64,000 nt of DNA from an uncultured Bacteroidales bacterium (GTDB lineage Bacteria > Bacteroidota > Bacteroidia > Bacteroidales > UBA932), in NCBI GenBank assembly GCA_944323245.1, contig CALURT010000004.1, forward strand, positions 1 through 64,000. The letters run 5' to 3'. Position 1 is the first letter of the stretch, and each line of letters starts with the position of its first letter. The position numbers were made by a program, and so were the translations under genes. This document shows, piece after piece, positions 8,599 through 17,722 of the stretch. The notes under the pieces were generated by a model. That model saw only the letters and a program-made list of their open reading frames with translations. It made no database searches and was not told the DNA's origin.

Positions 8599-10404
8599 AT
8601 GCAGGAAATCAGAAACATTGCAATTATAGCTCATGTCGACCATGGGAAAACCACATTGGTGGACAGGATGATTTATCAGGCCAAACAGGCCCGTGAGCAG
8701 GAAAAGTTGGGAGAACTTATCCTTGACAACAACGACCTCGAACGGGAAAGAGGAATCACGATTCTTGCAAAGAACGTTTCGGTACCGTATAAAGGAGTTA
8801 AAATCAATATTATAGATACTCCGGGCCATAGCGATTTCGGAGGCGAGGTCGAGAGAGTCCTCAATATGGCCGACGGTGTGATCCTGCTCGTGGACGCATT
8901 CGAAGGCTGTATGCCTCAAACGAGATTCGTGCTGCAGAAAGCCATTGAAATGGGCAAGAAACCCATTGTCGTGATAAACAAGGTGGACAAGCAGAATTGT
9001 CGTCCCGACGAGGTGCAGGAAGAGGTGTTCGACCTGATGTTTTCTCTCAATGCGACTGATGACCAGCTGGATTTCAAGACATTGTACGGAAGTGCCAAGC
9101 AGGGCTGGATGTCCACGGACTGGAAGAAGCCGACGGAAGACATCACGGCTCTCCTCGACACCATCATTGAGGTGATACCTGCTCCGGAACACAACCCGGG
9201 AACGCCTCAGATGCTGATTTCGTCATTGGAATATTCCCCGTATGTGGGACGTATCGCCATAGGAAGGGTGACAAGAGGCGAACTGAAGGCCGGAATGAAC
9301 ATCAGCCTCTGCAAAAGGTACGACATCATACAGAAGCAGAAAATCAAGGAACTCATGATATTCGACGGCCTGTCCAAGACCAAGGTGGACACAGTCCAGT
9401 GCGGTGATATCTGCGCTGTGGTCGGACTCGACGGATTCGAGATAGGGGATACGATAGCCGATTTCGAAAATCCGGAGCCGCTCCCTCCGATCGAGGTTGA
9501 CGAACCTACCATGAGCATGCTTTTCTGTATCAACAACTCCCCGTTCTTCGGCAGGGAAGGCAAGTTCGTGACTTCCCGTCACCTGAAGGAAAGGCTTGAA
9601 AAGGAGTTGGAGAAGAATCTTGCCCTGAGGGTCAAGCCGGGTCCGAATGCCGATTCGTTCATAGTTTACGGCAGGGGAGTGCTTCATCTTTCCGTGCTGA
9701 TTGAGACCATGAGAAGGGAGGGTTTCGAACTTCAGGTCGGACAGCCTAAAGTTCTCGACAAGACCATCAACGGCCAGCGTTGCGAGCCAATAGAGAATCT
9801 TACGATAGAAGTTCCTGAAGAATTTGTCGGCAAGGCCATCGAGATTGCCACAAGGAGGAAGGCTGCCCTTCTGCACATGGAAAACAGGGGTGACAGGACG
9901 CACCTTGATTTCGATATTCCTGCAAGAGGTCTCATGGGACTCCGGAGCAATCTTCTGACTGCCACGCAGGGAGAAGCCGTCGTAGCCCACAGATTCAAGG
10001 ACTACGAGCCGTACAAGGGTGACATAGAGCGCAGGACAAACGGCTCTTTGGTTTCGCTTGAGACCGGCGTCGCAGTGGCCTATTCCATGGACAAGCTTCA
10101 GGACAGAGGCCGTTTCTTCGTGAATCCGGGTGATGAAATATATGCAGGCCAGGTCGTGGGAGAGCATACGAGGGAAAGAGACCTGAATATCAATATATGC
10201 AAGACCAAGAAACTGACCAACATGCGTGCGTCCGGAAGTGACGACAAGGTCATGCTTCCTCCGCCTATAGTCTTCTCTTTGGAGGAGGCCCTCGAATATA
10301 TTCAGGAAGATGAATTGGTTGAGGTTACTCCTAAATCGATGAGAATCAGGAAAATAATCCTTGATGAAATCGAAAGGAAGAGAAAAAGCGGAAATTTGGA
10401 TTGA
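8599..10404 (+). CDS. typA: Ribosome-associated translational GTPase TypA/BipA
   Basis: This 601-aa translational GTPase has G1 AHVDHGKTT, G2 RGITI, G3 DTPGHSDFGGEVERVL and G4 NKVDK, then EF-G-like domains and the TypA C-terminal domain (RTNGSLVSLETGVAVAYS, ASGSDD). TypA helps 50S subunit assembly and stress adaptation. ATG 8599 (MQEIRNIAIIAHVDHGK) matches the family start; an in-frame ATG at 8578 would add seven atypical residues. The next gene's promoter overlaps its stop codon. Confidence 0.95.
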   Translation: MQEIRNIAIIAHVDHGKTTLVDRMIYQAKQAREQEKLGELILDNNDLERERGITILAKNVSVPYKGVKINIIDTPGHSDFGGEVERVLNMADGVILLVDAFEGCMPQTRFVLQKAIEMGKKPIVVINKVDKQNCRPDEVQEEVFDLMFSLNATDDQLDFKTLYGSAKQGWMSTDWKKPTEDITALLDTIIEVIPAPEHNPGTPQMLISSLEYSPYVGRIAIGRVTRGELKAGMNISLCKRYDIIQKQKIKELMIFDGLSKTKVDTVQCGDICAVVGLDGFEIGDTIADFENPEPLPPIEVDEPTMSMLFCINNSPFFGREGKFVTSRHLKERLEKELEKNLALRVKPGPNADSFIVYGRGVLHLSVLIETMRREGFELQVGQPKVLDKTINGQRCEPIENLTIEVPEEFVGKAIEIATRRKAALLHMENRGDRTHLDFDIPARGLMGLRSNLLTATQGEAVVAHRFKDYEPYKGDIERRTNGSLVSLETGVAVAYSMDKLQDRGRFFVNPGDEIYAGQVVGEHTRERDLNINICKTKKLTNMRASGSDDKVMLPPPIVFSLEEALEYIQEDELVEVTPKSMRIRKIILDEIERKRKSGNLD

Positions 10405-10431
10405 CAATATTAAATCTTTTTTCTATCTTTG
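10401..10431 (+). promoter_or_regulatory. DUF177-rpmF operon promoter
   Basis: TTG (10401-10403), 20 bp spacer, then TATCTTTG (10424-10431): a complete Bacteroidetes promoter. The TTG that could pass as an alternative start codon is the -33 element. Confidence 0.75.
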
Positions 10432-10457
10432 CAGGCTCAAAAATCTGTTTAACGGTC

Positions 10458-10997
10458 ATGGAGAAGAATGATTTTTTAATACCATTAAATGGATTGCCTC
10501 AGGGGCTCTCTGAGTTCGGGAGGAAGATTGGGAAAGAGTTTTTTAGAGATTTTGACAATACTGAAATCCTTGATGCGGAAGTCGGAGCGACGATTCGTGT
10601 GGAAAAGTCAGGGCGTTATGTCGGTGTGGATAGCGATTTGTGCGGGGAAGTGACCGTGGAGTGTGACAGATGTCTCGAACCATTGACATTGCCGGTGGAA
10701 GTTTCCATAAGACTCAGCGTCAAATACGGCAGCGAGGCTTCTTCGGAAGAAAAAGAGGAAAGCGAACCGTCAAGGGAAGTGATTTATCTCCCGGAAGATG
10801 ACGCAGACCTTGATTTGAGCCAGATAATTTATGATTACCTGTGTCTCGCATTGCCTCCTCAGAGATTTCATCAGGACGGGGAATGCAATCCTGAAGTGCT
10901 GAAATATCTCGCAGACGGTATCAAGGTGGAGGGTAAAGACAAGACCGGAAATCCTTTTTCCGTTTTGGAAGGGTTTCTGGCGGATAAAAAAGAATAA
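10458..10997 (+). CDS. DUF177 (YceD-like) protein
   Basis: The 179-aa product carries the family core VTVECDRCLEPLTLPVEV and an acidic segment (YLPEDDADLDLS) before a conserved C-terminal Cys region. YceD/DUF177 proteins are encoded next to rpmF in most bacteria and are implicated in 23S rRNA or large-subunit assembly. Here rpmF starts 17 nt downstream, preserving that pair. ATG 10458 is used because the longer TTG frame begins inside the promoter. Confidence 0.9.
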   Translation: MEKNDFLIPLNGLPQGLSEFGRKIGKEFFRDFDNTEILDAEVGATIRVEKSGRYVGVDSDLCGEVTVECDRCLEPLTLPVEVSIRLSVKYGSEASSEEKEESEPSREVIYLPEDDADLDLSQIIYDYLCLALPPQRFHQDGECNPEVLKYLADGIKVEGKDKTGNPFSVLEGFLADKKE

Positions 10998-11014
10998 TTT
11001 AACGAAAGTATAAA

Positions 11015-11197
11015 ATGGCACATCCGAAACACAAAGTCTCCAAACAGAGAAGAGACAAAAGAAGAACGCACGACAAGGCTGTAGTGCCTACATTGTCGAC
11101 TTGTTCAAACTGCGGCGCTACCGTATTGTACCACAGGGTTTGCCCTGAATGCGGATATTACAGAGGCCGTCAGATTATCGAGAAGAGCGCAGAATAA
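11015..11197 (+). CDS. rpmF: 50S ribosomal protein L32
   Basis: This 60-aa basic protein begins [16 protein letters not shown] and holds the zinc-type Cys set CSNCG...CPECGYY, as in Zn-binding L32 paralogues. It is cotranscribed with the DUF177 gene. A tRNA-Arg follows after 18 nt. Confidence 0.97.
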   Translation: MAHPKHKVSKQRRDKRRTHDKAVVPTLSTCSNCGATVLYHRVCPECGYYRGRQIIEKSAE

Positions 11198-11215
11198 GAC
11201 CGCTCTTCACCGAAT

Positions 11216-11287
11216 GGCCCTGTAGTTCAACGGATAGAATGGAAGTTTCCTAAACTTTAGATAGCAGTTCGATTCTGCTCGGGGCTA
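11216..11287 (+). tRNA. tRNA-Arg (CCT)
   Basis: The acceptor GGCCCTG (11216-11222) pairs with CGGGGCT (11280-11286), including G-T wobbles. The anticodon loop TTCCTAA lies in stem GAAGT/ACTTT and gives anticodon CCT (codon AGG). The T loop is TTCGATT. Discriminator A is at 11287; CCA is not encoded, unlike the tRNA-Asp at the window start. Confidence 0.93.
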
Positions 11288-11309
11288 CACTTTCAAATAC
11301 TTGTCGGTC

Positions 11310-11684
11310 ATGAAAAAGATTATTGCAACGGAGAATGCTCCGAAAGCTGTCGGACCGTATTCCCAGGCGGTCGAGGTCAATGGCACAGTCTATATTTCCG
11401 GTCAGATTCCGGTAGTACCGGCCGACGGTTCGATTCCTGAATCCATCGAACTCCAGACAAGGCAATCCTTGAAGAACATAGGCGCCATTCTCGAAAAGAC
11501 GGGGCTGACCTATTCGAATGTAGTGAAAACGACCGTATTGCTGGCCGACATAGCGGATTTCGCTTCGATGAATGCCGTATATTCTGAATTTTTTACGGAA
11601 GAAAAGCCTGCAAGGGCCTGCTATCAGGTGGCTGCCCTCCCTATGGGAGTCAAGGTCGAGATAGAGGCGATTGCAGTAAGATAG
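11310..11684 (+). CDS. ridA: RidA family reactive-intermediate deaminase
   Basis: RidA hydrolyses reactive enamine/imine intermediates made by PLP enzymes. The 124-aa protein shows the family motifs APKAVGPYSQAV, YISGQIP, the conserved Arg in KPARACYQVAALP and KVEIEAIAV at the C-terminus. ATG 11310 (MKKIIATENAPKAVGPYSQA) is the usual family start; an in-frame TTG at 11301 is less likely. It lies 22 nt after tRNA-Arg and 4 nt before the Wzi-like gene. Confidence 0.92.
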   Translation: MKKIIATENAPKAVGPYSQAVEVNGTVYISGQIPVVPADGSIPESIELQTRQSLKNIGAILEKTGLTYSNVVKTTVLLADIADFASMNAVYSEFFTEEKPARACYQVAALPMGVKVEIEAIAVR

Positions 11685-11688
11685 TTAT

Positions 11689-13206
11689 ATGACTCGTTTT
11701 ATGGTTATGGCTGCGTTGTCCGTTTTGGCAGCGCAGTCTTTTTTTATGCCGGAAATTTCAATGGCAGCCGACGGAAACGACTCTGCAGCGATTACGGATG
11801 ACATCCGGAGAGGCAGTGTCTCGTGGGACGTGTCCATGTACGGATTCGGGGCGACCGAAAATACTTTGCCGTTCTGGGCTGTGACCAACAGGCACGGAAT
11901 CTTTCCGGATACGCACGGCGGTCTTCTTCTCGGCCGGGCGGATTTGAAGTACACTGCCAAGCCCGCTCTTGACATTTATTCAGGACTTTCATTGGCAGGA
12001 AGTTATTCTGGCGGCGGCGTGGCCGGAATGGTAGACGAACTGTATTTCGGCATCGGCTGGAAAAATCTCAGGCTCGACATCGGCATGAAGGACAGGTCGC
12101 AGGATCTTTTTCACGGACTGTCACTTACCGGCGGTGACATGATCATGACTGGAAATTCACGGAATTTTCCGGGATACAATCTGAGCACGTTTTTCATAAA
12201 TGTTCCAGGCACCAAGGGAATATTTGCCTTCAAGGCCAATTTTGCCGACTACAGGATGATTGATGACAGATATGCACAGGGGGCAATGCTTCACAATCAG
12301 GCGCTTTCATTCAAGTTTGCCGTACACAGACGGGTAGACATAATTCTTGCGCTCGAGGTATGGAGCCAATGGGCGGGAGTCCTTCCGCCGTCCGGGAGCA
12401 GGACGGAGCCGCTTCATCAGCCGTGTTCCTTCAAGGATTATCTGAGAGTGATTTTCGGACAGGGCGGAGGCTCGGATGCCACTAAGAGCGATCAGATCAA
12501 TGCTCTCGGAAACCATCTCGGGAGAGAACTCATAAGGGTGGACTGGAAGGCGGACGACTTTACCATGATTTTCCAGCACGACATCCCTTTTGAAGACGGT
12601 TCCGGGATGGGCATGCAGAATTTCCCCGACGGGGTCAATACGATTTCCTTTTCATTCAAGGACAGGGACAGGTGGGTGACCGACCTGATTTACGAGTTCG
12701 TATTTACCAAATGGCAGTCGGGCAAGTCCCATGACAGGCCGGCCCATGAGGATGAATTGCAGAAGAATCCCGACAAGCTGTATTATGTGATAGGAGGGAA
12801 CGACAACTATTTCAACAACGGCGAATACCGTTCAGGATGGACATATTACGGTCGCACGATCGGGCTGCCGCTTATTACTCCGGTGGCTCCGGATGCGGAC
12901 GGAATCGTCCTCGGGGTAAACAACAACAGGCTGACTGCCCATCATTTCGGAATCGGCGGAAAGATCGCAAGAGTGCTTCCCTACAAGTTCATGGCGACAT
13001 ACAGCCGCAATTTCGGGACATACAGCCGCCCGTTCGGGAAAAGACTGGATCAGGTCTCCCTTGCTTTGGAAACTACGCTGCCGAGACTCGGCAAAAATGT
13101 GCCTCTGTCTCTTTCCCTCGGCCTGTACGGTGATTTCGGCGAGCTTTATCCGGACAACTTCGGCCTCACCCTCCGTCTCTCATGGTCCGGCAATACGAAA
13201 TTCTGA
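11689..13206 (+). CDS. Wzi-family capsule assembly protein
   Basis: The 505-aa protein has an N-terminal signal peptide (~26 residues ending SMAA). Features typical of Bacteroidetes Wzi homologues include PFWAVTNRHGIFPD, GLSLTGGDMIMTGNSRNFPGY and NNRLTAHHFGIGGKI...TYSRNFGTYS, with alternating aromatic and hydrophobic beta-barrel strands ending in Phe. Wzi is an outer-membrane lectin barrel that holds capsular polysaccharide on the surface. There are no other capsule genes nearby. It starts 4 nt after ridA. Confidence 0.85.
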   Translation: MTRFMVMAALSVLAAQSFFMPEISMAADGNDSAAITDDIRRGSVSWDVSMYGFGATENTLPFWAVTNRHGIFPDTHGGLLLGRADLKYTAKPALDIYSGLSLAGSYSGGGVAGMVDELYFGIGWKNLRLDIGMKDRSQDLFHGLSLTGGDMIMTGNSRNFPGYNLSTFFINVPGTKGIFAFKANFADYRMIDDRYAQGAMLHNQALSFKFAVHRRVDIILALEVWSQWAGVLPPSGSRTEPLHQPCSFKDYLRVIFGQGGGSDATKSDQINALGNHLGRELIRVDWKADDFTMIFQHDIPFEDGSGMGMQNFPDGVNTISFSFKDRDRWVTDLIYEFVFTKWQSGKSHDRPAHEDELQKNPDKLYYVIGGNDNYFNNGEYRSGWTYYGRTIGLPLITPVAPDADGIVLGVNNNRLTAHHFGIGGKIARVLPYKFMATYSRNFGTYSRPFGKRLDQVSLALETTLPRLGKNVPLSLSLGLYGDFGELYPDNFGLTLRLSWSGNTKF

Positions 13207-13234
13207 TGCCTGTATTCCGTAAAAAATAAATTAT

Positions 13235-13242
13235 TATCTTTG
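13235..13242 (+). promoter_or_regulatory. -7 box of the 13331 gene
   Basis: TATCTTTG is an exact -7 match 28 bp after the Wzi stop. The predicted transcript starts near 13249, giving an ~80-nt leader that is almost all one hairpin. Confidence 0.65.
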
Positions 13243-13257
13243 CGCAATAATGAAATG

Positions 13258-13322
13258 TGAGGTTGAGCCAAAAGGAGGAATATCAAGCGTAACGCAGAAA
13301 GTACCCTTTTGAGTCAACCTCA
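13258..13322 (+). promoter_or_regulatory. Structured 5' leader hairpin
   Basis: TGAGGTTGA (13258-13266) pairs with TCAACCTCA (13314-13322). Inside it, after a 2x2 mismatch, CAAAAGG (13269-13275) pairs with CCTTTTG (13305-13311), leaving a 29-nt apical loop. The outer stem's 3' strand abuts AGGAG (13322-13326), 4 nt before ATG 13331. Folding could therefore control translation. I do not recognise a known riboswitch class. Confidence 0.5.
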
Positions 13323-13330
13323 GGAGTAAC

Positions 13331-15601
13331 ATGAATAGAAAATCCATTATAATTTGCCTGTCGGTTACAGCCGTTTTCATCGTGCTGATTACCATTGCAT
13401 TGTCAATATTGTATTCGGGCCAGGGAGAAGAAAGGGCATCATCCCTGTACGACAGCCGGGAATACGGTCTGATGTCGGCTGTGCCTGCGGATGCCGTCTA
13501 TGTATTGAAGGCTTCGGATTTTTCCGATTGTCTCGATATCCTGTCTCCTGAATCATCGGTATTGGGAATGCTCATCGGGACGAAGACGAGGGAAAGCGCA
13601 TTCATGTCTTTTATAGACAGTCTTTCAGCGACTCCGGACATTATCCCCGATGTCACGGCCGTGATTTCCGGTCATCACATCGGTACCATAACGCCGTTGC
13701 TGCTTATGGATGCGGGACGGGCCGGTGACGCTCCGAACGGAAAAATCGAAGCGGTTTCGGAAATTGCAAGACAGAAAGGCCTTTTCACGGCGTATGTGGA
13801 TGTATCCGAGTCCACACGCAATTCCTCTTATCTGAAAAAACGCTCCGTGCTGATGGTGTCGCCGTCGGACATTCTCATACAGTCTTCTGAAAGACATCTG
13901 AAAAGAGGAATATCCATCATAGATTCGGAAGGCGTCACGCAAGCGGTCGAATCAGTCTCTTCCAAGAATATCCTTGTCTTTCCAAGCGCCGGATTCAAAA
14001 AGACAGTGACCGAAAACATGGACCGCAGGTTCAGGTCCCAAGCGGAATTCCTTGCCGGTTTTTCTGATTGCGTGGCATTCGACATCCTTTCCTGTACGGA
14101 CGGGGAGCTGTCCCTGTGCGGAAGTCCGGCTTCGGGAGAAAATCCCCAGTATTTCGCCAATGTTTACAACGAAGTCAGGTCTTCGTCTTCCAAGGTCTCG
14201 GACATGATACCGTCATACACTGTCTTTGCCGCAGCCTTGCCTATGGATGATGTTGCAGCCTATAATTCCGCTTATATGAAATTCGCAGGAACGAGGTCTC
14301 TTTTCAGGAAATTGGAGGAAGAACGCAAGCAGCTTCTCAGAAAGACCGGAACAGATCCGGTATCATGGGCCAAGGGCATTGACATCGAAGAAGTTGCCGT
14401 ATCGGCCTTCAATGTCGGCCGTTCATTGGAAAAAGTCCTCTTGATTCGTGTCGGTCATGAAGACAGACAACTGATTTTCAAGGGTATGGACCAGGATGCC
14501 GTCAAGAGTTACGACGGCGGGATACTTTCCTATCCGTTCGGAGGCTTCACTTCTGTCCTTTTCGGAGAACTTTTTTCTCTCCGGGACGAACGTAATTTCA
14601 TTTTCCGGGACGGCTGGATTATAGTAGGAAGCCGTGCGGCTCTTGAAGAATATGTTTCGGGACGTGCCGAAGAATACACATTGTCGGAATACATCTCCGA
14701 TGCAGGGCTCAAAAACGGCCTTGCAGGAAAGGACACGTATTTTGCAGCCTATTATTCCGTTTCGGAATTCCCTCAGATGGCCGACAGCCTTTTCTCCGGC
14801 TCCTTCTCTGCCGCCCTGCAGCAGTCGCTTGACGGTATTTCCTATGAACCCGTGTTCCTGTCAGTCTGTGACGGCAAGACCGGCCTTAATGTCCTTGTGG
14901 ACATGGACAGGGAAGTCGTATTGAAGAGCAAGGCCCCTGAGTTCGAAAGGGATACGACGGTCGTTATTCCTTCAGGTCCGTTCAGGGTGAAAAATTCCGG
15001 TACGGGCAGAATGAACCTTTTCTACCAGCAGAAGAACATGTATCTCTGCCTTCAGGAAGAAAACGGCAAAGGTATCTGGGGCGTGCCGTTCAAGACTCCG
15101 ATTTGCGGCTGTGCACAGACGGTGGACTATTTCGCCAACGGCAAACTTCAGATTCTCTTCGCATCCGGCAGCAAACTGTATCTCATAGACCGTCTCGGAC
15201 GCTTCGTAAATCCTTTCCCTGTGGACTTGGGCAAGGAAATCCTCATAGGTCCTGACGTATATGACTTCGCCGGCAAACGCAAGTACAACGTCATGATACT
15301 TCACAAGGACAATACCGTCGAAATGTACAATCTTCAGGGACGTAAGCCGGACGGCTGGAAGGGAATCGCCCCGTCCGAAACAATCACGGCCATGCCTGAA
15401 AGAATCGATTTCGGCAGCGATACCTATTGGATTGTAAGGACATCCATCCAGACCTTGATTTATGATTTCTACGGAGGCGAACCGCTGACCAAGTTCGAAG
15501 GCGACAGAATGATCCGCAGCGACAGCAGGATAGTATCCGCCGGAGACCATACCGTGGAAGTGACCTGCTATGACGGGAAGCGGCACAGGATAAAACTGTA
15601 A
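13331..15601 (+). CDS. Large membrane-anchored conserved protein, unknown function
   Basis: The 756-aa protein has one N-terminal transmembrane segment (residues ~5-27, SIIICLSVTAVFIVLITIAL) and a long extracytoplasmic part. The middle (~45-540) has a repeated alpha/beta look reminiscent of DUF3352-type proteins (AVPADAVYVLKASDF; MIPSYTVFAAALPMDDV). The last ~200 residues look like a beta-propeller (VDYFANGKLQILFASGSKLY, LIDRLGRFVNPFPVDLGK, YNVMILHKDNTVEMYNLQGR). I do not recognise a function. It has its own promoter and a structured leader. The acyl-CoA ligase starts 27 nt downstream. Confidence 0.7.
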   Translation: MNRKSIIICLSVTAVFIVLITIALSILYSGQGEERASSLYDSREYGLMSAVPADAVYVLKASDFSDCLDILSPESSVLGMLIGTKTRESAFMSFIDSLSATPDIIPDVTAVISGHHIGTITPLLLMDAGRAGDAPNGKIEAVSEIARQKGLFTAYVDVSESTRNSSYLKKRSVLMVSPSDILIQSSERHLKRGISIIDSEGVTQAVESVSSKNILVFPSAGFKKTVTENMDRRFRSQAEFLAGFSDCVAFDILSCTDGELSLCGSPASGENPQYFANVYNEVRSSSSKVSDMIPSYTVFAAALPMDDVAAYNSAYMKFAGTRSLFRKLEEERKQLLRKTGTDPVSWAKGIDIEEVAVSAFNVGRSLEKVLLIRVGHEDRQLIFKGMDQDAVKSYDGGILSYPFGGFTSVLFGELFSLRDERNFIFRDGWIIVGSRAALEEYVSGRAEEYTLSEYISDAGLKNGLAGKDTYFAAYYSVSEFPQMADSLFSGSFSAALQQSLDGISYEPVFLSVCDGKTGLNVLVDMDREVVLKSKAPEFERDTTVVIPSGPFRVKNSGTGRMNLFYQQKNMYLCLQEENGKGIWGVPFKTPICGCAQTVDYFANGKLQILFASGSKLYLIDRLGRFVNPFPVDLGKEILIGPDVYDFAGKRKYNVMILHKDNTVEMYNLQGRKPDGWKGIAPSETITAMPERIDFGSDTYWIVRTSIQTLIYDFYGGEPLTKFEGDRMIRSDSRIVSAGDHTVEVTCYDGKRHRIKL

Positions 15602-15628
15602 AATTGCACACATAAAAAGATTCAAGAC

Positions 15629-17290
15629 ATGATCGAATTCAAATCCGTAAACAAGCTTTACGAAAAAAGTTTCAAAGAAAACTGGGACAGACCTGCTTTG
15701 TCCAATTACCAGGGTGTGACCCTGCATTACAGGGACGTGGCAAGAAGAATTGCCAAAATGCACATCATGTACGAGCATTGCGGTCTGAAGAAAGGCGACA
15801 AGGTGGCCATCTGCTCGAGAAACCAGGCCAACTGGGGAGTTTCTTTCCTGTCGGCGCTGACATACGGTGCAGTCCCTGTGCCTATTCTTCACGAGTTCAA
15901 GGCAGGAAACATCCATTTTCTCGTAAACCATTCGGAAGCGAAGATACTTTTCGTGGACGACGTGGTCTGGGAAGGACTGACCGAGACCGAAATGCCTGGG
16001 CTCCAGGCCGTGGTCCAGATCAACACTTTCAATTTCCTTTATGCGAAAACGGACAAGATAAGGGAAATCAGGGAGCACCTCAACGAACTTTTCGGCAGGA
16101 AATATCCGAACAATTTCACTCCTGACAGCATCGAGTACTACGAGGATTCGGCCGACGAACTTGCGCTGATAAACTATACGTCGGGAACATCCGGATTTTC
16201 CAAAGGAGTGATGATTCCTTATAGGGCCCTGTATTCGAATATCAAGTTTGCATGCCAGGTTCTTCCGATGCTCGACCATACCTCCAACGTGGTGGCTATG
16301 CTTCCGTCGGCGCACATGTACGGAATGATGTTCGAGCTGCTTTTCGAACTCAGCATAGGCATGCATGTACACTTCCTGACGAGGGTTCCGAGTCCGAAAA
16401 TCATAATGCAGGCCCTTGCCGAAGTCAAGCCGAATATCGTGATAGCCGTACCTCTGATTATCGAGAAAGTTTACAGGAGCAAGCTGAAACCGATACTTGA
16501 AAAAGGCGGAATCCGCTTCATGATGAGGGTTCCGGGTCTTGACCATGTCCTCATGAAGAAAATCAGGACCGAATTGGTCAATGCCTTCGGAGGAAGTTTT
16601 GAAGAAGTGATTATCGGAGGAGCTGCCTTCAACAAGGAAGTGGAACAGTTCTTCAAGAAGATCAACTTCCCGTTCACCGTAGGTTACGGAATGACCGAAT
16701 GCGCACCTATCATTTCCTACGATGACTGGAGGACTGCCCGGGAATTTTCATGCGGAAAGGCTGCGCCAAACATGGAGATAAAGATAGATTCCCCTGATCC
16801 CGAGACCGTTCCGGGAGAAGTGCTTGTAAGGGGAATGAACGTATTCCTCGGATACTACAAGAACGAGGAAGCCACGAACGCCGTGTTTACAAAGGACGGA
16901 TGGTTCCGCACCGGAGATATGGGCATAATGGACAAGGACGGGTATCTGTATCTCAGGGGCCGTTCGAAATGCATGATTCTCGGACCTTCAGGGCAGAATA
17001 TCTATCCTGAGGAAATAGAATGCGTCCTGAACAACATGCACTATGTGGTCGATTCCCTTGTAATAGAGGACAAGGGAGCGCTTACAGCATTGATTTATCC
17101 TGATTTCCATCAGGCGGAAGCGGACGGGCTGACCAAGGAGCAGTTGGAAGCGGATCTGAACCAGTCCCTGTCCGTGACAAACAAGGAACTTCCTAATTAC
17201 GCAAGGGTAAGCAAGATAGAAATCATGCCCGAGGATTTCGAAAGGACTCCTAAGCGCAGTATCAAGAGATACCTTTACCAGAGAAATTAA
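15629..17290 (+). CDS. AMP-dependent long-chain acyl-CoA ligase
   Basis: This 553-aa ANL-superfamily enzyme activates a carboxylate, probably a long-chain fatty acid, to acyl-AMP and then acyl-CoA. Visible motifs are the P-loop YTSGTSGFSKGV (~184), the adenine motif GYGMTECAPI (~352), the core WFRTGDMG (~425) and the hinge YLRGRSKCMIL with QNIYPEEIE (~450). The C-terminal lysine region PKRSIKRYLY is present. Length is in the bacterial FadD range. There is no signal peptide. Chain-length specificity cannot be read from sequence. Confidence 0.9.
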   Translation: MIEFKSVNKLYEKSFKENWDRPALSNYQGVTLHYRDVARRIAKMHIMYEHCGLKKGDKVAICSRNQANWGVSFLSALTYGAVPVPILHEFKAGNIHFLVNHSEAKILFVDDVVWEGLTETEMPGLQAVVQINTFNFLYAKTDKIREIREHLNELFGRKYPNNFTPDSIEYYEDSADELALINYTSGTSGFSKGVMIPYRALYSNIKFACQVLPMLDHTSNVVAMLPSAHMYGMMFELLFELSIGMHVHFLTRVPSPKIIMQALAEVKPNIVIAVPLIIEKVYRSKLKPILEKGGIRFMMRVPGLDHVLMKKIRTELVNAFGGSFEEVIIGGAAFNKEVEQFFKKINFPFTVGYGMTECAPIISYDDWRTAREFSCGKAAPNMEIKIDSPDPETVPGEVLVRGMNVFLGYYKNEEATNAVFTKDGWFRTGDMGIMDKDGYLYLRGRSKCMILGPSGQNIYPEEIECVLNNMHYVVDSLVIEDKGALTALIYPDFHQAEADGLTKEQLEADLNQSLSVTNKELPNYARVSKIEIMPEDFERTPKRSIKRYLYQRN

Positions 17291-17310
17291 TCGCGGAGAC
17301 GGACAGAACA

Positions 17311-17715
17311 ATGGAGAAGTTCGATCACAGTTATTTGCAGATGGCTGCCATTTGGGCGCAGAATTCATATTGCAAGCGTCGTCAGGTGGGAGCGCTGATA
17401 GTGAAGGACAGAATGATAATCTCGGACGGGTACAACGGTACTCCGTCCGGATTTGAAAATATCTGCGAGGATGAAAACGGGGTTACCAAACCGTACGTAC
17501 TCCATGCGGAGGCAAATGCCATAACCAAAGTGGCCCAGTCCGGCAACAGCAGCCTCGGGGCTACCCTGTACGTTACGGCCGCCCCATGTCTCGAGTGCTC
17601 GAAACTGATAATCCAGGCAGGAATAAAGCGGGTCGTCTACAAGGACGAATACAGGCTTACCGATGGAGTGGACCTGCTCAGAAGGGCCGGGATAGAGGTC
17701 GAAAAAGTGGATTGA
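17311..17715 (+). CDS. dCMP deaminase family protein (ComEB-like)
   Basis: The 134-aa zinc deaminase has HAEANAI (Zn ligand His and catalytic Glu) and PCLECSK (two Zn-binding Cys), plus the NGTPSGF substrate loop. It probably converts dCMP to dUMP for thymidylate synthesis. It lies in a run of same-strand genes, 20 nt after the acyl-CoA ligase and 7 nt before the S41 protease, a pairing also seen in other Bacteroidales as far as I recall. Confidence 0.92.
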   Translation: MEKFDHSYLQMAAIWAQNSYCKRRQVGALIVKDRMIISDGYNGTPSGFENICEDENGVTKPYVLHAEANAITKVAQSGNSSLGATLYVTAAPCLECSKLIIQAGIKRVVYKDEYRLTDGVDLLRRAGIEVEKVD

Positions 17716-17722
17716 TAAAGGA

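Noticed and set aside
10401-10457. TTG-initiated extension of the DUF177 protein
   Set aside because: The TTG is the -33 promoter element and the -7 box lies within the extension.
14972-16546. 524-codon open frame on the minus strand
   Set aside because: It lies opposite the 3' end of the membrane-anchored protein and the acyl-CoA ligase, both with clear family motifs or domain logic. The frame is open only as a side effect of their codon use.
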